DNA from: a virus
Reading direction: 5' to 3' (one strand)
DNA length: 53,159 bases
IMG/VR virus record: IMGVR_UViG_3300024344_000019
Location: 1 to 53,159 of that record
Of the stretch, positions 16,735 through 25,044 are shown piece after piece; positions within the stretch are counted from its first letter, which is position 1, and each line of letters begins with the position of its first letter. The notes beneath the pieces were generated by a model, which had not been told where the DNA came from, searched no databases, and was given only the letters and a program-made list of their open reading frames with translations. Both the position numbers and the translations under genes were made by a program.

Positions 16735-17972
16735 TATCCTTTTACCCAATCTTTTGCCATATTAAAGTTTGCTTTACTAAACTCTAATCTGTCAACTAGT
16801 TTAACAGCACCGCCTTTTTGAATTGCTACATATCCTTCAGGATTTGTAACTTTGTATCCATTACTTGTTCTCAAAAATGAACCGATACTTTGTATAGTAT
16901 TTAATCTTCTTAACAATACAGCTTTTGCTGATTGAAATGTAATATAAGTTGCAATCGCAAAATATAAACCGTCTCTATTTGCTCTTAATATTTTCATACC
17001 TGCTTCAAGTATTTCTTCATACTTTTGTTTTGCAGCTGGTGTTTTTTTACTATCTATTTCTTTTTTAATTCTGCCTCTAAAATAAACTTCAAAATTATTT
17101 GCTAACTTTGATGTATTTGTAATTGCTGTGCCTTGTCTTATATAAACATTAAAAAATGTTTTCATTTGAACACCTAGTGATAAAGGTCCTGTATCTTTTT
17201 TTAGTTTATCAACAAACGCACCTGCCTTATAAGCAGAACCCTCTGCCATTCTAATAATATTATCAAATGCTTTTTCTTCAGCAGGACTAAAAGCTGCACC
17301 ATCAGCTCTTTTATAAGTTGCGTCATCAAAGAATACATTTTTACTTTTTTTCAAACCTCTAACATTAGCACCAAATCCTGCCTTTAGTGTTGCCATTGTT
17401 TTGCCTGAATAAGATGTATGAAATATAATACCTATTTTTGCACTATTAACTTCTTTATATATGTTTCTACCAAGACCTAGAAAACCTGAACTTACGACAG
17501 GTACTGCATATGTAATAGTGTTAGGGGTAAATATGATTGATTTCTTACCTGCAACATTAGCAGTCTTTTTATCGCCACTTGCAAAGAGTAAATCGCCTTG
17601 TAAAATTCCTGAGATGCCTAGAGATGGTAAATATTTTAAACACTCTTTTAATTTATCAGCAAGAGCACCACCATGATTTCTACTGATATCAGCATTTGTA
17701 TAGTTTATTTTAGGTGTTTTATTAAAGATAGATTTAGTACCGACAAAGAACTTTCCGTTCTCAGGATTGATACCACAAAAGACCGCAGGTGCACCGTCCC
17801 ATTTTACTGAAACTGTGGATCCACCTGACCCTCCTTGTAACATCTGTTTGATAGACTTTAAAAACTCTATTGCTGTTTTAGCTCCACGACTTCCATTATT
17901 AATTATTTCGTCTTCCAGATGTTCAAGATGTGTGTTCTTATCTTCGATAAGATAATCTTGAAATTTCTGCAT
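16734..17972 (-). CDS. Ligase-like covalent nucleotidyltransferase (KWDG), possible DUF6267 member
   Basis: 412 aa. SVKWDGAPAVF (K57) looks like motif I (KxDG) of DNA/RNA ligases and mRNA-capping enzymes. GKFFVGTKS (~73-81) and ILQGDLLF (~123-130) sit where motifs III/IIIa would be; PEGYVAI (~378-384) looks like motif IV, and AVKLVDR (K391) like motif V. The N-terminus MQKFQDYLIED matches the capsid-targeting pattern and contains L-I-E, a possible prohead-protease site. A perfect early promoter and a GGAGAG ribosome-binding site precede it. I infer a divergent nucleotide-transfer enzyme; the substrate is unknown and ligation activity is unproven. Confidence 0.6.
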   Translation of the reverse strand: MQKFQDYLIEDKNTHLEHLEDEIINNGSRGAKTAIEFLKSIKQMLQGGSGGSTVSVKWDGAPAVFCGINPENGKFFVGTKSIFNKTPKINYTNADISRNHGGALADKLKECLKYLPSLGISGILQGDLLFASGDKKTANVAGKKSIIFTPNTITYAVPVVSSGFLGLGRNIYKEVNSAKIGIIFHTSYSGKTMATLKAGFGANVRGLKKSKNVFFDDATYKRADGAAFSPAEEKAFDNIIRMAEGSAYKAGAFVDKLKKDTGPLSLGVQMKTFFNVYIRQGTAITNTSKLANNFEVYFRGRIKKEIDSKKTPAAKQKYEEILEAGMKILRANRDGLYFAIATYITFQSAKAVLLRRLNTIQSIGSFLRTSNGYKVTNPEGYVAIQKGGAVKLVDRLEFSKANFNMAKDWVKG

Positions 17973-17994
17973 TTAGCACTCTCTCCATTTATAT

Positions 17995-18023
17995 ATTATA
18001 ACACTATTATTTATAATAGTCAA
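17995..18023 (-). promoter_or_regulatory. Early promoter of the ligase-like gene
   Basis: TTGACT (18023-18018), 17-nt spacer, TATAAT (18000-17995). GC precedes the -35 box. The leader of ~15 nt carries GGAGAG, unlike the leaderless early promoters elsewhere. Confidence 0.88.
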
Positions 18024-18034
18024 GCATTATCACT

Positions 18035-19123
18035 CTATAAGTAGTTAAAATCCCCCATGATCCTAGTCGGATATCCGTCACCACCTTGTGTGTCTCTTAT
18101 ATTTACTTTCATTTTATACTTTGGTGTCTTAATTACCATATCAATTCTCTTACCTTGACCGCCTAATCCACCATAAAAAACTTGACAAGATAAAGGTTTA
18201 GTCGCACTCAACATATATGCCCTATCTACTTTGAAAGATTTGATACCAGAAGGCAATTTATGAATGACATGAAAACCATAGCCTAAACCTGATTGTAAAA
18301 ATTCTTCTAGATATTTTTTATTTACTTTACCAAATGTATTACTACTATATCCTTTTGCTAATTTACCATTAAATATTTGACAAAATGTTTTATTGTCAAT
18401 ACCAAACATCTTCAATAGTTTTAGACCATCTGGATTCTTAACCATACCACTCTGTATTTCATCTTTAGTTAATATCTTTTTAATACCAATATTAAAGAAA
18501 GTTGTAGTACCACCTAGTTTTAAACTTAAATAAGATACAACTTCATTTCTTGCATAACGCTCTACATTTTTATTTTTATGTATAGTTAAATCTGTTACTA
18601 CTGGACCAATATCTAAACTACCTGTTGGTGATGTTATGAAAGGTCCTGGTTTAAATGCTAAAGGTCTCTTTGTGTTTAAAGCACCTTCTTCTTTTACATT
18701 TAATGTTTTTAATTTTTTGAATTTATATGTTTTTGCTAAATCTTCTATAGCCTTTAACATAGCAGGATCTTCTACTTTATCACCACCCCAATAATTGTTT
18801 ATCTCTCTTGCAAAATTATTTTCAAAAAGATTACCTCTATTCGCAACACCTCTGTTACCAGCAGAACCAGCACCAAACTTAATTTTAACTTTATCTAATT
18901 TTGCTTCTTTTTGAATTGTTTTTAAATCAGCAGTACCTTGCAAATCTCTTGTTACATTTACTATACTTAATTTACCAGGATCAATATTGATTGGTATTTT
19001 TACTGTTTTATATTTTCTTTTGAGAAAAGAAAAAAGCTCAACTATCTCACCACCTTTTACAGCGTCTGATTTAACAACTTTTAATATGTCAGCTGTTTTT
19101 TCTGGGAATACAGTATATGCCAT
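18035..19123 (-). CDS. Unknown phage protein, possible PD-(D/E)XK nuclease fold
   Basis: 362 aa. I do not recognise a named family. Residues ~90-105 (NRGNLFENNFAREIN) give a helix with a conserved-looking Glu; ~170-200 contain DIGPVVTDLTI, then VSYLSLKLGGTT. An acidic residue in a strand followed by an (S)LK strand is reminiscent of PD-(D/E)XK nucleases. This is weak pattern evidence only. It has its own promoter with the ATG just 7 nt past the -10 box and no Shine-Dalgarno. Confidence 0.55.
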   Translation of the reverse strand: MAYTVFPEKTADILKVVKSDAVKGGEIVELFSFLKRKYKTVKIPINIDPGKLSIVNVTRDLQGTADLKTIQKEAKLDKVKIKFGAGSAGNRGVANRGNLFENNFAREINNYWGGDKVEDPAMLKAIEDLAKTYKFKKLKTLNVKEEGALNTKRPLAFKPGPFITSPTGSLDIGPVVTDLTIHKNKNVERYARNEVVSYLSLKLGGTTTFFNIGIKKILTKDEIQSGMVKNPDGLKLLKMFGIDNKTFCQIFNGKLAKGYSSNTFGKVNKKYLEEFLQSGLGYGFHVIHKLPSGIKSFKVDRAYMLSATKPLSCQVFYGGLGGQGKRIDMVIKTPKYKMKVNIRDTQGGDGYPTRIMGDFNYL

Positions 19124-19130
19124 ACTGCTA

Positions 19131-19159
19131 TTTATATACTAACAGTACCGTTTTGTCAA
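19131..19159 (-). promoter_or_regulatory. Early promoter with embedded late-type box
   Basis: TTGACA (19159-19154), 17-nt spacer, TATAAA (19136-19131). The same -10 reads TATAAATA at 19136-19129, a perfect T4-type late box, 5 nt before the ATG at 19123. It could be used both early (sigma70) and late (gp55). Confidence 0.82.
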
Positions 19160-19162
19160 GCG

Positions 19163-19930
19163 TTATCTAGGTATTGCTTTGCATTTAAACACTAGTGAAA
19201 CTCTGAATTTATCACTCTCTACTGCTCTTGCAACATGGGGTATTCTAGCGTCAAACAATACAACACGCCCTGCCCTTGGCCAATATGATTTTACAATGTT
19301 CATATTAGGGTCACCATTAAGACCATAAGGTGTATTGATTGCCATTGCTTTCATTTCATCATCTAGATTAGGTGTCCAAAACTCTATCGTACCACCATCT
19401 TCTGGTCGCCAGTCAGGTGTTAGATATACAATGACTGTATATTGGTCGCCAGTCCATCCATCAATATGAATACCGCCAGATTGACCTGCGTGATGTCCGT
19501 TAAGATAATGTCTTAATAGTTTTGCACCAGGATTTACTTTATCCCAAATCTCTTGTACCCAATCTTGTTCAATTTCATAATCAACTTCTTTAGTATCACT
19601 ACCACCTAAATGAATATGTTTATAACCAGGTGTCTTTGCTTCGTTCTTCATTTTTTCAGACGAATACCAACCGTCTTGCCAATCCATATTCATTACAATA
19701 TCATAGTATTTTTTTATATCATCTTCGGGTATTGTGCCATCAGACGCTTGTATGATTTTATGATAGTCTCCGCCTTTTAAAGCGTCAGCCTTTATTGTAT
19801 AAACTTTATCAGTTTTTGTATCTGTAATTTGAAAGTTCTCAGGATCTTCTGGATTGCCTATTGACTCAATATCAAACTTTTTTGCTTGTGAAGTAAAATC
19901 TTTTTCAGGATCAATTATCTTGGTGGTCAT
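19163..19930 (-). CDS. 2OG-Fe(II) oxygenase
   Basis: 255 aa from the ATG at 19930; a TTG seven codons upstream lies in a Lys run and is less likely. The C-terminal half is a prolyl-4-hydroxylase-like domain. GGIHIDGWTGDQYTVIVYL gives the HxD metal pair, DGGTIEFWTP a conserved strand, IPHVARAV the distal His, and KFRVSLVF the Arg that binds 2-oxoglutarate. Such enzymes hydroxylate proteins, nucleobases or small molecules; the substrate is unknown. It overlaps the 110-aa gene by 20 nt. Confidence 0.85.
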   Translation of the reverse strand: MTTKIIDPEKDFTSQAKKFDIESIGNPEDPENFQITDTKTDKVYTIKADALKGGDYHKIIQASDGTIPEDDIKKYYDIVMNMDWQDGWYSSEKMKNEAKTPGYKHIHLGGSDTKEVDYEIEQDWVQEIWDKVNPGAKLLRHYLNGHHAGQSGGIHIDGWTGDQYTVIVYLTPDWRPEDGGTIEFWTPNLDDEMKAMAINTPYGLNGDPNMNIVKSYWPRAGRVVLFDARIPHVARAVESDKFRVSLVFKCKAIPR

Positions 19931-20243
19931 TTTTTTCTTCTTCTTCTTCAAATAGTATCATGGTAATTAAACTATAAATTGCCATGTCCATTAAAGTGTC
20001 TTTGATACTTTCTTCTTTAAATTTAAATTCACCTTTTTTGATGAAGTTACTTATACGAGCATACTTATCGCCCATACGAACAACGGAACCTTGCCAAGCA
20101 GGTATGCCTGATAATTCTGACAATCTAAAATTAGCAAAGATATCTTCATTTGCACCATAATCATGTCGTTTTTTATCGTGTAATGTTTTAATTACATCTA
20201 TGATTTCATAAAATCTTTTGCTTTGTTTGTTTATATCGTCCAT
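19911..20243 (-). CDS. DUF1599-like nucleotide-modification-associated protein
   Basis: 110 aa. The pattern KKRHDYGANEDIFANFRLSE, then RMGDKYARISNFI and ESIKDTLMDMAIYSL, resembles the DUF1599 / nucleotide-modification-associated domain family, small helical proteins distantly like MazG. The enzyme activity is not established. The acidic tail overlaps the oxygenase start. Linkage to an oxygenase is compatible with nucleotide modification but does not prove it. Confidence 0.7.
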   Translation of the reverse strand: MDDINKQSKRFYEIIDVIKTLHDKKRHDYGANEDIFANFRLSELSGIPAWQGSVVRMGDKYARISNFIKKGEFKFKEESIKDTLMDMAIYSLITMILFEEEEEKNDHQDN

Positions 20244-20482
20244 TATATTTTTCCTAGTGTTAAAAATTTAACTACTCCTCCTTGGTTCTCCCATTGTTTA
20301 TGTTTATTTTGATGGTCGCAAACTGCCTGTGCCTCATCTTCAAACTCAGACTCAGTTATGATACTGCCCGTTGGTCGTTCAATACATAACCAACGGACCT
20401 TACCTTGCCTCTTAACGAGTTTTACTTCATAAGAAATCTTATGTTTCTTTACTCTAGGTTTTTTTGCGACCTTTCTACCCAT
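20243..20482 (-). CDS. 79-aa basic phage protein, function unknown
   Basis: Start placed at ATG 20482, which lies just past the stop of the 90-aa gene; a longer frame exists but would run through that gene. Begins MGRKVAKKPRVKKHKISYEV, very basic, followed by a small beta-rich part (KVRWLCIERPTGSIITESEF, then EDEAQAVCDHQNKH). It could bind nucleic acid. The stop overlaps the next start (TAATG). Confidence 0.6.
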   Translation of the reverse strand: MGRKVAKKPRVKKHKISYEVKLVKRQGKVRWLCIERPTGSIITESEFEDEAQAVCDHQNKHKQWENQGGVVKFLTLGKI

Positions 20483-20498
20483 ACTACTCTGCTGGTGT

Positions 20499-20771
20499 TT
20501 ATGCAGGTGCTTCTTCAGCAGGTGCTTCGGCAGCGTCTGTTTTAACTTCTTCTGCCTTAGAAGTATCTTTAGGTGCTTCAGTTTCAGCAGCTGCAGGTAC
20601 ATTGTCCATAACAAACTTTGAATACCATTGAGATAGTATTTTAGAGTTTTGTTGTTCAACACTTGCTTTAGCAGCAGCGTTTTGATTTACACTTATTTGT
20701 ACGATAGCATGTTTCAATTCATTACTGAATTTAGTTTCATCATACCACTTTTCATTTATTTTAATAGCCAT
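20499..20771 (-). CDS. 90-aa phage protein with acidic Ala/Glu/Pro tail
   Basis: Begins MAIKINEKWYDETKFSNELK, reminiscent of small phage proteins with an INGKxYDxxxL start (DUF6447-like, uncertain). It is helical to ~residue 55, then has an Ala/Glu/Pro/Thr tail that is probably disordered. A strong AAGGAG ribosome-binding site is present. Lies between gp41 and the basic 79-aa gene. Function unknown. Confidence 0.6.
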   Translation of the reverse strand: MAIKINEKWYDETKFSNELKHAIVQISVNQNAAAKASVEQQNSKILSQWYSKFVMDNVPAAAETEAPKDTSKAEEVKTDAAEAPAEEAPA

Positions 20772-20791
20772 TGTTTTCTCCTTTGTTACTA

Positions 20792-22168
20792 TTATATTTT
20801 AAAGTCTGAGAATTGCCCCAGCCTTTTAAATTTATCATTAGACGATACTGAGTCTTGCCCACTATCAACTAAATCAGATTGAGCGTTTTGTTCTACATCA
20901 TAGAAACGCATTTTAGACCTATCGACACCAAGTATAAACTTTCGATTTACAGTTGGGTCGTTGTATCTATTTTTAAGTTGTTTAACCATTATCTGGCTTT
21001 TTTCTTCTAGTTCTTCACTTGATATCAAAGCAAACATAAAGTCTGCTGTTGCAGGAAGACCAAAAGATTCTGAGGTATCTTCTAACCCCACATCGCTACT
21101 TACAAAACCACCACGAGTAGTTTGTGTAGCAGAGAATATTGGAATATCATTTTCTACAGCAAGACCTCTTAATTCTTCAGCGATTGCCTTGATGTAAGTA
21201 TAACTGTTTACATTTGCACCAGACTTAAATCTAGATGAAGCACAAATATTTAGATAGTCAACAAATACAATATCTGGTTTAAATGACTTTTTCAATGCAA
21301 GTTCACTAATCAAATTTTTAAAGTGACCTGTGTGAGCAGTAGCAGTTGGATATTCTTTGATGATTAATGTGCCTGTTGTCTTACTTTGTAGTTTGTTAAT
21401 CTTTGTCTCATACATTGTATATGGTAGTTCTTCTAAATCACTCATGCCAACATTTAATAAATTAGCGTCTATTCTTTCAGCGATTCTTTCTTCAGCCATC
21501 TCCATAGTAATATACAAAACATTTTTACCTTGTAGTAATACAGACGAAGCAAGGTGTGTCATAAACATTGTTTTACCTACACCAGTACCTGCAAGACAAA
21601 TATTTAAAGTCTTACTCGGTATACCACCTCTTGTAATCTTATTAAAAAATTCTAAATCTAATTCTAATCTTTCTTCTTTCTTTTTATAGAAATCATATCT
21701 CTCTTTTGATTCTTGTAAATAATCATGCCCAACTTTTTGGTCAAAAGACACACCCAAAGCATTTGATAATAATTCAGGTAAATATTCTGGTGTATGGTTC
21801 TTATCTTTACCATCTATAATTTGAATACCATTTAAAATAGCATTATGTATAGAACGGTCTTTACAAAACTTTTCTGTTGTCTCAACTAACCAATCTAGAT
21901 TAACTGGTTCTGGATTTAAAGTAGATAGTATATCAGTAACCTTTTTATATTCATCTTCATTGATACTCTTATTACTATTAATTTCAATTGATAAAGATTC
22001 TTTTGTCGGAAGATTATTATACTTGTTTACAAACTTATAGATTTCAGTAAATAATACTTTTTCTAATCTATCTGAAAAATATTCTTCTTTGATAAAAGGC
22101 AAAACCTTTCTACAATACTTTTCATTATGAATTAAATTACGAAGTGCTGTTCTTTCAATTCTCTCCAT
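20792..22168 (-). CDS. 41: Replicative DNA helicase, T4 gp41-like (DnaB family)
   Basis: 458 aa (T4 gp41: 475). The N-terminal helical domain (~1-130) binds primase. The RecA-like domain has Walker A LAGTGVGKT (192-200), a strand/helix ending ITMEMAEERIAER, and Walker B with DIVFVDYLN. Unwinds DNA 5'-3' at the fork as a hexamer with gp61 primase. Overlaps the preceding small gene by 14 nt and lies in the UvsX operon. Confidence 0.93.
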   Translation of the reverse strand: MERIERTALRNLIHNEKYCRKVLPFIKEEYFSDRLEKVLFTEIYKFVNKYNNLPTKESLSIEINSNKSINEDEYKKVTDILSTLNPEPVNLDWLVETTEKFCKDRSIHNAILNGIQIIDGKDKNHTPEYLPELLSNALGVSFDQKVGHDYLQESKERYDFYKKKEERLELDLEFFNKITRGGIPSKTLNICLAGTGVGKTMFMTHLASSVLLQGKNVLYITMEMAEERIAERIDANLLNVGMSDLEELPYTMYETKINKLQSKTTGTLIIKEYPTATAHTGHFKNLISELALKKSFKPDIVFVDYLNICASSRFKSGANVNSYTYIKAIAEELRGLAVENDIPIFSATQTTRGGFVSSDVGLEDTSESFGLPATADFMFALISSEELEEKSQIMVKQLKNRYNDPTVNRKFILGVDRSKMRFYDVEQNAQSDLVDSGQDSVSSNDKFKRLGQFSDFKI

Positions 22169-22433
22169 TAAGTTCCTTTTTCTCCTTCAATTGTTCATCA
22201 AGTAATACAACTAAAATATCACCGATATGATTTATAAATTCTTGACTATCTGTATCTGCACCTATCTTATTTTCAATAACTGTATAATCAAACACCATAG
22301 GTAAAGCACCATCTGGTGTTTTTTCTGACTCTGGTCTAAATCCTACATTACCATATTTAAGAACTATACTTGCATATGGTCCACTAATCAGTTTAATGCC
22401 TGTAAAGTCCTCTCCAGGTTTTTCTACAAACAC
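22155..22433 (-). CDS. Small phage protein between UvsX and gp41
   Basis: 92 aa if started at GTG 22433 (AAGAAG ribosome-binding site); a TTG at 22493 would extend it but overlaps the uvsX end by 44 nt. Sequence: MFVEKPGEDFTGIKLISGPY, beta-rich, ending in a helical acidic/basic tail. Small unnamed proteins occupy this position in other T4-like marine phages. Function unknown. Confidence 0.6.
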   Translation of the reverse strand: MFVEKPGEDFTGIKLISGPYASIVLKYGNVGFRPESEKTPDGALPMVFDYTVIENKIGADTDSQEFINHIGDILVVLLDEQLKEKKELNGEN

Positions 22434-22449
22434 ATAATCTTCTTGGTGT

Positions 22450-23508
22450 TTAGGACTTGTCGTCTTGTGGGTCGGTGGTATCTTCGGTGTCAACTACATC
22501 TCCATACTTAAATTCTTTAGCACAAACTTCATCTAACTTTTCTAATATCTCTGGTGTAAAATACTTTTCAGGATTATTATTAATTGTTTTACCAAATGTT
22601 TTACTACCATCTGGCAATTCTACCCTTGTTGATACTGATTTAAATATATTATGTTTTAATGCTAAATCTAATAAGCCATAATATCTATCTAAACCTTTAT
22701 CATAAGTTAAACGAACATCTACTACTTTATTTTCTTTTGTCAATCTGGACTTGTAATTTTTACAATGAATAATATTACCAATAATTTCTGTTCCGTCTTT
22801 TTCTTTTCTCTTAGAAAGATAGACGATAGAACTAGCTGCATATTTCAGACCAGAACCACCACCCATTTCTTTTGTTGGGAACATACTACCGATAACATCA
22901 TAAGTATGATTTGTTATGATAAGGGGAACTTTTGCCTTACCTAGTTTTAATGTTAATACTCTAAAGGCAGCTTTAACAATCTGTGCCCTTGTCATATCTT
23001 TTGTTTCTTTACCTGCCTGTGTATCTTCTATTTCTTTAGTTGTTGATAACATACCTAAAGAATCTAATACAAGCAATAATGGTTTTCTTTCAGACTTATC
23101 TTGAGCAATATATTTGTCTAATACTGTCAATGATTGATGTCTAAATTCTTGAACAGTAGTTACTGGCATTACAACCATTCTACTACTATCAATTTGTCGT
23201 TCTTCAATAATCTCTTTTGATACTGCTGATTCTGATTCAAAGAATATAACACCACCATCAGGATTTTGGTCTAGAAAATGTTTACACATACCTAGTACAA
23301 AGAAAGTTTTACCCGTAGCACTTTCACCTGCAATAGCAGTTATTTTATTTGATGGTAAACCTTTGTTTATACCACCACCTAATAATGCGTTGAATATATA
23401 AGAACCTGTATCAATAAAATCTGTTACGTCACCTGACGCACCATCTGATACTAAACTAGCATATTCATTACCAGTTTCTTTAATTATGTCTTTCAAAAAA
23501 TCACTCAT
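22450..23508 (-). CDS. uvsX: UvsX RecA-like recombinase
   Basis: 352 aa. Walker A is GESATGKT (61-68); the Walker B region is [13 protein letters not shown]; the strand [20 protein letters not shown] with [11 protein letters not shown] matches the RecA loop region. Forms filaments on ssDNA (loaded by UvsY) and catalyses strand exchange for recombination-dependent replication. The 59-aa gene upstream overlaps its start by 8 nt. Confidence 0.95.
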   Translation of the reverse strand: MSDFLKDIIKETGNEYASLVSDGASGDVTDFIDTGSYIFNALLGGGINKGLPSNKITAIAGESATGKTFFVLGMCKHFLDQNPDGGVIFFESESAVSKEIIEERQIDSSRMVVMPVTTVQEFRHQSLTVLDKYIAQDKSERKPLLLVLDSLGMLSTTKEIEDTQAGKETKDMTRAQIVKAAFRVLTLKLGKAKVPLIITNHTYDVIGSMFPTKEMGGGSGLKYAASSIVYLSKRKEKDGTEIIGNIIHCKNYKSRLTKENKVVDVRLTYDKGLDRYYGLLDLALKHNIFKSVSTRVELPDGSKTFGKTINNNPEKYFTPEILEKLDEVCAKEFKYGDVVDTEDTTDPQDDKS

Positions 23509-23680
23509 TATCTGTTACCTCTATTTTATATTCTTTGTCATTTTCTCTTTGTTTAAAATTACCAGCATATTCTACTTCTCTTTTTTTACCGCCTGGCATA
23601 CCATCGATATATGTAGAGTGAAACTCCCACTCACTTTTTTTCTTGCCATCTATTGTTCGAGAATAAACTGTTACTGTCAT
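23501..23680 (-). CDS. 59-aa leader gene of the uvsX operon
   Basis: Short frame from ATG 23680 to TGA at 23501, overlapping the uvsX start. Begins [20 protein letters not shown]; predicted beta-rich; contains [16 protein letters not shown] perfect promoter ends 10 nt before the ATG, and there is no Shine-Dalgarno. Translation of this gene probably feeds ribosomes to uvsX. Function unknown. Confidence 0.65.
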   Translation of the reverse strand: MTVTVYSRTIDGKKKSEWEFHSTYIDGMPGGKKREVEYAGNFKQRENDKEYKIEVTDNE

Positions 23681-23690
23681 TTTGATTTAT

Positions 23691-23719
23691 ATTATACACT
23701 ATATATAATTTTTTGTCAA
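23691..23719 (-). promoter_or_regulatory. Early promoter of the uvsX-gp41 operon
   Basis: TTGACA (23719-23714), 17-nt spacer, TATAAT (23696-23691), 10 nt to the ATG. GC precedes the -35 box. The -35 hexamer overlaps the stop codon of the methyltransferase gene. Confidence 0.9.
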
Positions 23720-25044
23720 GCAAAGAACTCATCTAAAGTTGCCTTTCTTGAATTTTTAAATAGGTCTGTTTCTGGTCCAAAACACCAAACATTTTCTATA
23801 AACATCTTATTCATAAAGTCTGCCTTTTCTTGCTCATCTTTAAATAATGTATCTGATTTTGGTCGTTGCATAATTCTCATGCCAATCTGACCAAGAAATT
23901 TATCTTTAAACTTATCTACCAATTCATCGCCAGAACGATATCTAATACCGTGTATCTTTGGATCCATAATATTTACAAACATGAACTTAGATACTTCCAT
24001 AGTTTTTTCTGCAACTGGTAAATAAAACTCATCACGCCATTTATCATACTCGTTGAACTTATGCCATGATTGGTCCTCTTGATGTTCCCCACCTTTGTTA
24101 TATTGTTCGGTAGAGAAGTATGGTGGACTTGTAAATGCAACATCAATCTTTGGTAGTTTGTGATATGGTAAATCTTCAGCACCACATCTCCATATGTGAA
24201 CCTTTTTAGGTTTATCTAAAAATTTATTATATGTTGCAATCTGTTCTTGATATCTTTGGTAAGTATTAGGATTAGGATCACAGCCATAATATTCTTCAGC
24301 GTCTGAAGCAAAGAAACCTGCAAGTCTATCACCCCAACCACAACTTGTATCTAATACAGTTTTAGCATTTGTGATATCATAGATTGCCTTTGCAACGACA
24401 GGTTTAAATTGTGTTGCAATATAAGTACCTAATCTAAATGCTGATATATAACTTTTTTCATCTAACTGACCACCGACTAGTTTCTCTGTTTCAGTACCAT
24501 CTAATTCTTTTATCTTTGTAAGTTTAACTCCATTTATACCTCGCCATATGGGTCCTAGGCATTTCCAGATAGCATAGGCATCACCGTTCTCCCAAACTTC
24601 TTTAGGTGCTCGAAAGCCATAACTACTACATTCTAATCTCAAATCTTGCATGAAATAATTACTTACATCATTAAAGGTACTAGCACCATTTATTAAGCCA
24701 AGACCCCACTTACTATAAGAGTATTTGTAATCATCATACTTTTCAAATACTTCTTTTTCTACTTGCTCATTAGGAATGCAAATGGTACTAGTATCAAACT
24801 TTTTAAGATTGGCAAATGCTGTTCTCATATCTTCTTTTGTAATTTCTTTGAGAGGAAAGACTGGTCTTTCACTAGCAATATAGTCTGCCAAGTGTGTTCT
24901 CATCTTCTCTTTTCCGTACTCAGCGTTCATTTTTTCGAAGATACTTGATGTCAAGACAGGTAGTTTTCCGTCTGTAGCGGCGGCTATGAGACGGTTATAT
25001 AGTGTATTATCTCTAATATAGTGTGTAAATGCGTTTTCTTTCAT
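23716..25044 (-). CDS. Amino-type DNA methyltransferase with C-terminal clamp-binding-like peptide
   Basis: 442 aa. The catalytic motif is TSPPYF (~308-313), and the SAM-binding motif I is VLDTSCGWGDRLAGF (~232-246). This order and the SPPY motif place it among N4-cytosine/N6-adenine methyltransferases. The N-terminal ~200 residues are of unknown role, perhaps target recognition. The protein ends KATLDEFFA, nearly the same as the C-terminus of the adjacent DNA polymerase (QATLDNFF), a PIP-box-like clamp-binding pattern. Its start overlaps the polymerase stop (TAATG). It could methylate new DNA at the fork. No matching nuclease is adjacent. Confidence 0.88.
   Translation of the reverse strand: MKENAFTHYIRDNTLYNRLIAAATDGKLPVLTSSIFEKMNAEYGKEKMRTHLADYIASERPVFPLKEITKEDMRTAFANLKKFDTSTICIPNEQVEKEVFEKYDDYKYSYSKWGLGLINGASTFNDVSNYFMQDLRLECSSYGFRAPKEVWENGDAYAIWKCLGPIWRGINGVKLTKIKELDGTETEKLVGGQLDEKSYISAFRLGTYIATQFKPVVAKAIYDITNAKTVLDTSCGWGDRLAGFFASDAEEYYGCDPNPNTYQRYQEQIATYNKFLDKPKKVHIWRCGAEDLPYHKLPKIDVAFTSPPYFSTEQYNKGGEHQEDQSWHKFNEYDKWRDEFYLPVAEKTMEVSKFMFVNIMDPKIHGIRYRSGDELVDKFKDKFLGQIGMRIMQRPKSDTLFKDEQEKADFMNKMFIENVWCFGPETDLFKNSRKATLDEFFA

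Noticed and set aside
20483-20662. N-terminal 60-codon extension of the basic 79-aa protein
   Set aside because: Runs out of frame through the 90-aa gene, with composition unlike protein. The ATG at 20482 just after that gene's stop is the better start.
23486-23890. 134-codon plus-strand open frame
   Set aside because: Runs over the uvsX start, a promoter and the methyltransferase end. Antisense shadow.
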